From the NCBI GenBank assembly GCA_028275195.1, contig JAPWVC010000069.1:1-6851 (forward strand): a stretch of DNA of 6,851 nucleotides. The letters are read 5' to 3'. The notes beneath the pieces are model-generated. The model was not told where the DNA came from. It worked only from the letters and a program-made list of their open reading frames with translations, and searched no databases. Source of the stretch: Candidatus Acetothermia bacterium. GTDB taxonomy: Bacteria > Bipolaricaulota > Bipolaricaulia > RBG-16-55-9 > JANLFV01. Position numbers and translations under genes: made by a program. This document shows positions 1 to 4,535 of the stretch, piece after piece. Position 1 is the first letter of the stretch. Every line of letters starts with the position of its first letter.

Positions 1-444
1 AACGGGCGACTCGATGTCCTCGCCGATGCTATCAGGCACCTCGTCCTCCCAGTGATCACCCTCTCCTATCTTAGCTGGGCCCTCTTGCTGAGAGTGATGC
101 GCTCGAGCATGCTGGAGACCCTCCGCCAGGACTATGTGATGGTCGCGCGGTCTAAGGGGCTGGCGGAGAAGGTGGTGATCAACAAGCACGCCCGGCGGAA
201 TGCGCTCATCCCCGTCGCGACCATCGGAGGGCTGACGATCGTCGGTCTCTTGAATGGCGTGGTCATTACTGAAACGGTCTTCAACTACCGTGGGATCGGC
301 TGGTGGGCCGCGAATGCTGCCCTGCAACTGGACATCATCGCGGTCCTCGGGTTCACCCTCTTCAACGCTGCGCTTCTCGTCTTGGGGAACCTGGCCGTCG
401 ATATCCTCTACGCGGTGATCGACCCGCGGGTGAGACTAGAATGA
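1..444 (+). CDS. Dipeptide/oligopeptide ABC transporter permease, DppB type (C-terminal part)
   Basis: This is an inner-membrane permease subunit of a peptide-type ABC importer, paired with the DppC-type subunit that follows. The window edge cuts the gene: 147 residues are visible of a family length of roughly 310-340, so the N-terminal transmembrane half lies outside. The visible part opens with HLVLPVITLSYLSWALLLR, a membrane segment, then MRSSMLETLRQDYVMVARSKGL. The EAA cytoplasmic loop (nt 130 to about 215; DYVMVARSKGL...H..RNALIP), which contacts the ATPase, is intact. Two or three further hydrophobic segments follow, with the family motif TETVFNYRGIGWW between them. It ends DPRVRLE, typical of DppB. 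The stop codon overlaps the next start (ATGA, 441-444), which indicates translational coupling. Substrate cannot be told from a permease; peptides are most common, but nickel or oligosaccharide members exist. Confidence 0.93.
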   Translation, partial: NGRLDVLADAIRHLVLPVITLSYLSWALLLRVMRSSMLETLRQDYVMVARSKGLAEKVVINKHARRNALIPVATIGGLTIVGLLNGVVITETVFNYRGIGWWAANAALQLDIIAVLGFTLFNAALLVLGNLAVDILYAVIDPRVRLE

Positions 445-1397
445 AGATCCTCAAACAGCTCCTGAAGAATCCGCTCTCTTTTACCGGGATCGTTATCGTC
501 CTCTTCTTTGCGGGCGTCGCCATCGCCGCCCCATGGCTCGCTCCACCCGTGCCCCCTTACGCCTTCCCTCGCGAGCCCTACCGGATCGCCCAGTGCGGCT
601 ATCTTCCGACGCCTCAGCCGCCGACGAACTCCAACCCCTTTGAGGAGATCAGGAAGGTTGTCACCCGGCAGGCCAAGATCTGCGAGGTAAACCCGTTCGG
701 CACCACGGAGAACCAGTATGATCTCTACTACGGCGTCGTCTGGGGGACCAGGATGGCCTTCTTCGTCGGGCTGGTCATCACCGGGGCTAACCTCCTGATC
801 GGCCTGATCATCGGCTCGTTCTCCGCCTACTTCGGCCGCTGGATCGATGAGGTGTCGATGCGGATCACCGATATCTTCCTCGCCTTCCCCTTCTTGATCG
901 CTGCGGTCACTATGGCCGCCGTCTTGCGGGCGAAGTTCGGCTCGAGCGGCGGGCTGATGGTCGGCGTGCTGGCCCTGATTGTCTTCGGCTGGATGGGCTA
1001 TGCCCGGCTCATCCGCGGGGATATCCTCTCGGTGAAGGAACGGGACTATGCCCTCGCTGCCAGGGCGGTAGGGGCGAACGGCTTTAGAATCCTCTTCCGG
1101 CATATCATCCCGAACGCCATCTTCCCCACTCTCGTCGTGGCCTCGATGGACATCGGCTCCTATGTCTTGAGCTTCGCTGCCCTGAGCTTCCTCGGGCTGG
1201 GGGCTCAGCCTGGTTTCGCTGACTGGGGCCAGATAATCAGCTTCGCCCGGAACTGGATCCCCCGCCTCTATGAATACTGGTATATCGTGACCTATCCCGG
1301 CCTAGCAATCCTCCTCTTCGTCCTCGGCTGGAACCTCATCGGCGACGCCTTCCGCGATATCCTCGACCCCAGGTTAAGGGGCACTCGGGTCGGCTAG
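441..1397 (+). CDS. Dipeptide/oligopeptide ABC transporter permease, DppC type, with an enlarged periplasmic loop
   Basis: This is the second inner-membrane permease of the peptide-type importer, 318 residues. The ATG at 441 is chosen because it overlaps the upstream stop as ATGA and gives the normal DppC start (a short basic N-terminus, then a membrane segment at about residues 12-32); the frame is open further upstream but only as a shadow of the DppB gene. The EAA loop is at about 201-229 (RDYALAARAVGA...HIIPNAIFP). Other membrane segments lie near 105-130, 145-162, 171-190, 231-252 and 284-301. The C-terminus LIGDAFRDILDPRLRG is diagnostic. Odd points: residues 33-90 form a longer than usual loop after the first membrane segment with two cysteines (C52, C81), and the usual GTDxxGRDxxSR motif reads GTTENQYDLYYGVVWGTR. 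No ATP-binding subunit follows, so the ATPases must be upstream or elsewhere. Confidence 0.95.
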   Translation: MKILKQLLKNPLSFTGIVIVLFFAGVAIAAPWLAPPVPPYAFPREPYRIAQCGYLPTPQPPTNSNPFEEIRKVVTRQAKICEVNPFGTTENQYDLYYGVVWGTRMAFFVGLVITGANLLIGLIIGSFSAYFGRWIDEVSMRITDIFLAFPFLIAAVTMAAVLRAKFGSSGGLMVGVLALIVFGWMGYARLIRGDILSVKERDYALAARAVGANGFRILFRHIIPNAIFPTLVVASMDIGSYVLSFAALSFLGLGAQPGFADWGQIISFARNWIPRLYEYWYIVTYPGLAILLFVLGWNLIGDAFRDILDPRLRGTRVG

Positions 1398-1424
1398 GGG
1401 ACAACCGCGCACCTTTTAGGTCCC
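1398..1424 (+). terminator. Possible hairpin just after the permease operon
   Basis: Directly after the DppC stop, GGGAC (1398-1402) can pair with GTCCC (1420-1424) around a 17-base loop. Alternatively, the inner palindrome ACCT-TTT-AGGT (1411-1421) can form a small hairpin. No U-tract follows, so it is not a standard intrinsic terminator. It could be an RNA 3'-end structure or chance pairing. Confidence 0.18.
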
Positions 1425-1442
1425 GCCTCTCCCTGCCCAGAT

Positions 1443-1494
1443 TAACAGGGGTTAGCCCTGCCGCTTACGAACTGGGTCACCTCACTTGGCAGTG
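1443..1494. promoter_or_regulatory. Two small inverted repeats with 4-N4-4 geometry upstream of the Crp/Fnr gene
   Basis: TAAC-AGGG-GTTA lies at 1443-1454 and CACT-TGGC-AGTG at 1483-1494, starting exactly 40 bp apart. Both have half-sites separated by four bases, the spacing of FNR-type operators (TTGAT-N4-ATCAA), but their half-site sequences differ from each other and from the FNR and CRP consensus. CAGGG-GTTAG-CCCTG (1446-1460) overlaps the first. A weak promoter-like pair, TTGGAA (1501-1506) and TAAATT (1522-1527) with a 15-base spacer, sits downstream; with it the second repeat would be centred near -45. Autoregulation by the adjacent regulator is an inference only. Confidence 0.22.
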
Positions 1495-1561
1495 GTCCTT
1501 TTGGAAGCCCCTTCACCCCGCTAAATTGAGCCCGAGCCTACCCAGAGTTGGAGTGATGCCG

Positions 1562-2230
1562 ATGATAACGGAGAAGGAGAGCGGAAGGATCGCGGAGGAG
1601 CTGGCGAAGATCAGCAAGCAGAGCGATGATGGTAAGCTCTACAAGAAGGGCGAGATCATCTATCAGCCCGGGGACGAGGACGACTCGATCTACTACATTA
1701 AAGAGGGGCGAGTCAAGCTGGCTTACCTCGACGAGTCGGGAAGGAAGCTGACCCTGGCGATCCTCGGGGGAGGCGAGATCTTCGGGGAGATGGTCCTCGT
1801 CGGCCAGCGTCGGAGGGAGCTACTCGCCCAGGCGATCGAGGATTCCAGGATCTACGAGATCGAGAAGGGGCGGTTCCTCGAGCTGATCCAACGCGAGCCC
1901 TGGCTGGCCCTGAAGGTCCTCGAGCTCTTCGGCCAGCGGACCAGGGAGATCGAGCGGAAGCTGGAAGACCTGGTCTTCAAGGACATCCCCACGAGGCTCT
2001 CCCGCCAGCTCCTCAAGCTGATCGAGGAGCATGGCCGCCGGACTCCCGAGGGGATCGAGATCTCCTTCAAGATCACCCACAAGGAGTTGGCGGACATGAT
2101 CGGCTCAGCTAGGGAGAACACTACCTCCGCCCTCAACCTACTCGAGCGGGAGGGGATCCTCGACAAGCGCCGCTACCGGATCATCATCAAGGACGAGGAG
2201 CGACTCCGGGAGAAGAGCCGGGCCCTGTGA
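1562..2230 (+). CDS. Crp/Fnr-family transcriptional regulator without Fe-S cysteines
   Basis: This is a DNA-binding regulator of the Crp/Fnr family, 222 residues, a normal length. The ATG at 1562 is chosen because GGAG at 1550-1553 sits 8 bases before it; ATG 1556 is too close to that site, and a TTG at 1526 would add a non-conserved proline-rich tail. Domains: cyclic-nucleotide-binding-type beta-roll at about 22-105 (KKGEIIYQPGDEDDSIYYI, then GEIFGEMVLVG at 71-81), a long dimer helix at about 112-142, and a winged helix-turn-helix at about 171-200 (ITHKELADMIGSARENTTSA). The recognition helix keeps the Arg-Glu pair of CRP (R184, E185), but the third contact position is not Arg. There is no cysteine anywhere, which excludes an FNR-type Fe-S sensor. 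At the phosphate-binding cassette, the CRP Arg82-Ser83 pair appears as Arg-Glu, arguing against ordinary cAMP binding. Effector unknown; regulation of the permeases or peptidase nearby is only suggested by position. Confidence 0.92.
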   Translation: MITEKESGRIAEELAKISKQSDDGKLYKKGEIIYQPGDEDDSIYYIKEGRVKLAYLDESGRKLTLAILGGGEIFGEMVLVGQRRRELLAQAIEDSRIYEIEKGRFLELIQREPWLALKVLELFGQRTREIERKLEDLVFKDIPTRLSRQLLKLIEEHGRRTPEGIEISFKITHKELADMIGSARENTTSALNLLEREGILDKRRYRIIIKDEERLREKSRAL

Positions 2231-2231
2231 A

Positions 2232-2333
2232 TTAGGATCTCGTCGGTCGCCAGAGGGCCTGGCTGAACCCGCAAGGCAGGAGTGATCCCCCAAGGCGAAC
2301 GAGATAAGGGCAAAGACCCTTGTATTCTCTCAT
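2232..2333 (-). CDS. Possible small protein (33 aa) downstream of the TIM-barrel gene
   Basis: On the minus strand, AGGAG (2338-2342) stands 4 bases before an ATG at 2333 that opens a 33-codon frame beginning MREYKGLCPYLV and ending LWRPTRS. It starts 9 bases after the stop of the TIM-barrel gene and ends with TAA one base short of the convergent regulator's stop, so it fills the gap between the two genes. It has two cysteines and no recognisable motif. Third-position G/C bias is weaker than in the neighbours, and a hairpin lies inside it, so this could equally be a 3' untranslated region. Family unknown. Confidence 0.22.
   Translation of the reverse strand: MREYKGLCPYLVRLGGSLLPCGFSQALWRPTRS
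2301..2329. terminator. Possible hairpin between convergent transcription units
   Basis: AAGGG (2306-2310), loop CAAAGA, CCCTT (2317-2321), with an outer GAGA (2301-2304)/TCTC (2326-2329) pairing around an asymmetric internal loop. It lies between the regulator (plus) and the TIM-barrel gene (minus), where a two-way terminator would be expected. The plus-strand 3' side is pyrimidine-rich (TTCTCTCATTCT), but there is no clean U-tract on either strand. Confidence 0.3.
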
Positions 2334-2342
2334 TCTACTCCT

Positions 2343-2732
2343 TTAACTCCGGGGTGCATCGCCCCCGATCAGTTTCAGGTAGCTCAAGCTCTGCTCCAAG
2401 CCTTCCATCGTCATCATCTCCAGGATCAGCGGGCCGGGGAAGCGCTCATTCAAGATCGAGAGGAGCGGCCCGAAGGGGATCGTCCCCTCCCCAAGCGGCC
2501 GATGCTGGTCCTCCGAGCCGTCGTTATCGTGGAGGTGGACCTCCGCGAGATAGGGGAGGACCTTCTGGAGATACTCCCGGAGATCGAGCCCGAAGGTATA
2601 AGCATGGCCGACATCGAGGGCGATCCGGCAGTTCGGAGAGCCAACTGCCTCGATCAGGTTCAGGTGTTCTTCAGGGGACTGGATCAAGCCGCGGTCCCTC
2701 CCCCGGGCCTTGTTCTCCAGAGCGAGGGTCAC
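2343..2732 (-). CDS. Sugar phosphate isomerase/endonuclease IV-like TIM barrel, C-terminal half (second fragment of a split gene)
   Basis: These 129 codons encode the second half of a barrel of the xylose-isomerase-like / AP-endonuclease-2 superfamily, metal enzymes acting on sugars or abasic DNA. Strand-end motifs appear in order: LALENKARG (Glu6), RIALDVGHA (Asp40, His43), EVHLHDNDG (His66, His68, Asp71) with DQHRPLGEG (His77), and PLILEM (Glu105). These are the usual metal-ligand positions, so the catalytic half looks intact. The frame begins at a GTG overlapping the stop of the N-terminal half (GTGA, 2729-2732). There is no properly spaced ribosome site: the G-run abuts the GTG. One extra G in the five-G run would join both halves into a 269-residue protein, close to the family's 250-290. 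It is therefore either a frameshifted gene or sequencing error, or less likely a genuinely coupled two-gene barrel. It cannot be assigned to DNA repair or sugar metabolism from sequence alone. Confidence 0.8.
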   Translation of the reverse strand: MTLALENKARGRDRGLIQSPEEHLNLIEAVGSPNCRIALDVGHAYTFGLDLREYLQKVLPYLAEVHLHDNDGSEDQHRPLGEGTIPFGPLLSILNERFPGPLILEMMTMEGLEQSLSYLKLIGGDAPRS

Positions 2733-3151
2733 CCCCTGGCCTGGACAAGAAACTCCTGGTCCTGGGGATAGCCGCTGGGAAGCTCCCCGGCATGGACGAC
2801 AACGATCCTCGCCTCAAGATCGTGGGCGAACCGGAGGCATTCCAAGAGTTGGCGGAGCGAGGCTTCCCTGATGAGGGGGTTCAGGCTGGCGAGGTTAGTC
2901 TCATAAAATGTGGCGTGGATGGTCGGCTTGATCCCCTTGGCTTGAAAGGCTCTCCTCAGATTGGCTCTCTCTCCTCGGCTGACCTCCCGAGGGTAGAGGG
3001 AGCCCAGGCCCGGCTCACAGAGCAATTCGAGATACCCCAGTCCTAGCTCGCTTACCACCTCGAGCAACTCCCTTGGGCTCTCGCGGGAGCCGAGGAAGAG
3101 GGTCGACCCAGCGCCGAACCGCGCCAGTTCCAGGGTTGGGGTCGTCTCCAT
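2729..3151 (-). CDS. Sugar phosphate isomerase/endonuclease IV-like TIM barrel, N-terminal half (first fragment of a split gene)
   Basis: These 140 codons encode the first half of the xylose-isomerase-like TIM barrel completed by the next frame. Visible are strand 1 (RFGAGSTLFLG, 11-21), helix 1 (SPRELLEVVSELGLGYLELL, strand 2 with Glu42), GIKPTIHATF (strand 3, His79), the helix LRQLLECLRFAHDLEA, and ARIVVVHAGELP (strand 4, His120), the classical first metal/substrate histidines. The ATG at 3151 is the first start after an in-frame TGA two codons upstream, and GGAA lies about 9 bases before it. After VVVHAGELPSGYP the expected helix before strand 5 is short (DQEFLVQARG), followed by a stop within GGGGGTGA. 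Both a lost base in the G-run and a small deletion are possible. A strong promoter lies upstream at 3310-3337, so the locus is probably expressed. Confidence 0.8.
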   Translation of the reverse strand: METTPTLELARFGAGSTLFLGSRESPRELLEVVSELGLGYLELLCEPGLGSLYPREVSRGERANLRRAFQAKGIKPTIHATFYETNLASLNPLIREASLRQLLECLRFAHDLEARIVVVHAGELPSGYPQDQEFLVQARG

Positions 3152-3154
3152 CTC

Positions 3155-3256
3155 TCATTCCATCGCTCTCTCCATCCCTCCCCACCCGAGCCTCCAGGCC
3201 GACTCGGTCAGTCGAGGCGCCAGGTCGAGGCCAATGGGCGAGCGATCCCCCACCAC
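3155..3256 (-). CDS. Possible small gene, or remnant of a gene, just upstream of the TIM-barrel gene
   Basis: A protein-like frame ends with TGA only three bases before the TIM-barrel start. Its best start is the GTG at 3256, with GGAG (3262-3265) 5 bases upstream, giving 33 residues (MVGDRSPIGLDLAPRLTESA, then a Trp/Gly-rich end, WRLGWGGMERAME). The frame stays open upstream to a TAA at 3311-3313, and that extension (LSRAIFALGVRV) also looks like a hydrophobic strand. The piece may therefore be the C-terminal remnant of a larger, degraded protein rather than a complete small gene. Codon third positions are G/C-rich like real genes here. It would be the first gene after the minus-strand promoter. 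I do not recognise the family. Confidence 0.35.
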   Translation of the reverse strand: MVGDRSPIGLDLAPRLTESAWRLGWGGMERAME

Positions 3257-3309
3257 GCGGACTCCGAGGGCGAAGATGGCTCGGCTCAGGGGAAGGATGG
3301 CCTTGCAAT

Positions 3310-3337
3310 ATTATATTTGACTCCCCAGGCCAGGCAA
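3310..3337 (-). promoter_or_regulatory. Sigma-70-type promoter reading leftwards, towards the TIM-barrel cluster
   Basis: On the minus strand a perfect -10 TATAAT (3310-3315) is preceded, across a 16-base spacer, by -35 TTGCCT (3332-3337; four of six consensus positions). Transcription would begin near 3303, about 47 bases before the GTG at 3256 and about 150 before the TIM-barrel ATG. It sits in the only clearly AT-rich patch of the area. Confidence 0.5.
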
Positions 3338-3345
3338 GTTACCAT
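3317..3345 (+). promoter_or_regulatory. Sigma-70-type promoter reading rightwards, towards the Xaa-Pro peptidase
   Basis: TTGACT (3317-3322; five of six -35 positions), an exact 17-base spacer, then TACCAT (3340-3345; four of six -10 positions). The start would be near 3352, leaving a leader of about 86 bases before the ATG at 3438. Its -35 lies within the spacer of the opposing promoter and vice versa, so the two cannot be occupied at the same time. Confidence 0.5.
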
Positions 3346-3437
3346 CATCTGGCCTTGTGATGCGGGCGGGCTTCTTGCCCAGCCTTTAGTTAAGGGATTG
3401 CCGTTCGCTCGAGGCTAGAGAGGAGGGTTGACGGACG

Positions 3438-4535
3438 ATGGACTTTCAAGCCAGGCTAGCTCAACTCCGCCAAGCCATCCGGGGCGAGGGGCTCGACGCC
3501 TTCACGATCATCAATCTTGAGGGCTCGGACAGCCTAAACTTGCGGTATCTCACCGGTTTCTCCGGGAGCTTCGGCCTCTTGATTCTCACCCAGACTGAGC
3601 AGTCCCTCTTGACCGACTCGCGTTACACCGAGCGGGCCAAGGCCGAGGCGCCTCAGGTCCAGGTCCGCGAGGTGAAGGGGAACTGGGCCGAGCGGCTGAG
3701 TGAGGAGCTGAAAGCCCTGGGGATCAAACGACTTGGGCTCAACTCCCGGACCATCAGCCTCTACGACTTCAACCTTCTCAAGGAGAAGGCCCCCGAGGTC
3801 GAGCTGGTCCCCCTCGAGGGGCCGGTGGAGCGGCTCCGGCTGAGGAAGGACGAAGAGGAACTCGAAAGGATAAGGAAGGCGGCCGAGCTGACCGATCGGG
3901 CCTTCGAGCATGCCCTGGGGTTCGTCCGGCCGGGGCTGAGCGAGCTCGAGGTCGCCTGGGAATTAGAGAAGTTCATGCGGGAGCAAGGCTCTGAGGGGAT
4001 CGCCTTCCCCTTCATCGTCGCCACGGGGAGCAACAGCGCCCTGCCCCATGCGACCCCTGGGGAGAGGGAGATCAAGCGAGGGGAGCTCCTCCTGCTCGAC
4101 ATCGGCGCAAGATGCGGGGGCTACTGCGCGGACCTCACGAGGATGATCGCGATCGGGAGGCCATCGAAGAGGCAACTTGAGGTCTACGAAGTGGTCCGGC
4201 GGGCCCAGGAGGCGGCCCTTTCGGGGATCAAGCCGGGGATGGACGGGCTCGAGGCTGACAAGTTAGCCCGTGCGGTGATCCAAGGGGCCAGCTTCGGAGA
4301 TGCCTTCGGGCATGGCCTGGGCCATGGCGTCGGGCTAGCGGTCCACGAAGGCCCAAGGCTCTCGCCATTTGCTGATCCGAAGAAGGATATCCTGGAGCCG
4401 GGGATGGTCGTCACGGTCGAGCCGGGGATTTACCTTGTGGGCGAGTTCGGGGTGCGGATCGAGGACTTAACGGTCGTCCGGGCCGATGGCCTAGAGGTCC
4501 TCACTGCCGCGCCGAAGGAACTCCAGGCGGTCTAG
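3438..4535 (+). CDS. M24B metallopeptidase, Xaa-Pro aminopeptidase/dipeptidase
   Basis: This is a cytoplasmic dinuclear-metal peptidase that cleaves the bond before proline in short peptides, either as an aminopeptidase P or a prolidase; sequence alone does not separate the two (pepP, pepQ and papA are all used for such proteins). At 365 residues it is typical. An N-terminal creatinase-like domain spans about 1-128 (GLDAFTIINLEGSDSLNLRYLTGFSGSFG, TDSRYTERA), then the pita-bread M24 domain at about 138-355. All metal ligands are present: D221 (LLLDIGA), D232 (ADLTRM), H296 (GHGLGHGVG), E328 (VEPGIY) and E342 (RIEDLT), plus H204 (PHATP) and H303 (VHEGPR). AGGAGG at 3421-3426 lies 11 bases before the ATG, slightly long. 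It has its own upstream promoter candidate (3317-3345), diverges from the TIM-barrel cluster, and its stop overlaps the stop of the convergent gene. Peptide cleavage fits the permease genes nearby. Confidence 0.95.
   Translation: MDFQARLAQLRQAIRGEGLDAFTIINLEGSDSLNLRYLTGFSGSFGLLILTQTEQSLLTDSRYTERAKAEAPQVQVREVKGNWAERLSEELKALGIKRLGLNSRTISLYDFNLLKEKAPEVELVPLEGPVERLRLRKDEEELERIRKAAELTDRAFEHALGFVRPGLSELEVAWELEKFMREQGSEGIAFPFIVATGSNSALPHATPGEREIKRGELLLLDIGARCGGYCADLTRMIAIGRPSKRQLEVYEVVRRAQEAALSGIKPGMDGLEADKLARAVIQGASFGDAFGHGLGHGVGLAVHEGPRLSPFADPKKDILEPGMVVTVEPGIYLVGEFGVRIEDLTVVRADGLEVLTAAPKELQAV
4532..4535. other. Shared CTAG: overlapping stop codons of convergent genes
   Basis: The peptidase ends in TAG at 4533-4535 (plus) and the PEGA protein in TAG at 4534-4532 (minus). 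Both are read from the palindrome CTAG. There is no space for a terminator between the genes, so the transcripts must run into each other's 3' coding ends. Confidence 0.9.

Noticed and set aside
303..440. N-terminal extension of the DppC frame
   Set aside because: This stretch is the DppB gene read in another frame; the ATGA start at 441 fits the family length and start.
408..1103. Minus-strand open frame (231 aa) opposite the DppC gene
   Set aside because: Asp/Glu/Gly/Pro-rich composition opposite a well-supported membrane protein; no ribosome site or motif.
1526..1561. TTG start for the regulator
   Set aside because: It adds a non-conserved leader; GGAG at 1550-1553 points to the ATG at 1562.
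2282..3046. Long plus-strand open frame (254 aa) over the TIM-barrel region
   Set aside because: Its product is Ser/Gly/Pro/Arg-rich with no domain, and it lies antisense to a clearly recognisable barrel protein; it is a high-G+C shadow.
3015..3308. Minus-strand 97-aa frame over the TIM-barrel start and its leader
   Set aside because: Arg/Pro/Gly-rich and out of frame with two better candidates (the barrel gene and the small frame ending at 3155).
3073..3360. Plus-strand 95-aa frame between the TIM-barrel gene and the peptidase
   Set aside because: Low-complexity Ser/Pro/Arg sequence with no ribosome site; antisense to the barrel start and spanning the promoter island.
3368..3380. GGGC-TTCTT-GCCC hairpin in the peptidase leader
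   Set aside because: Only a 4-bp stem with no conserved partner structure; too weak to call a riboswitch or attenuator.
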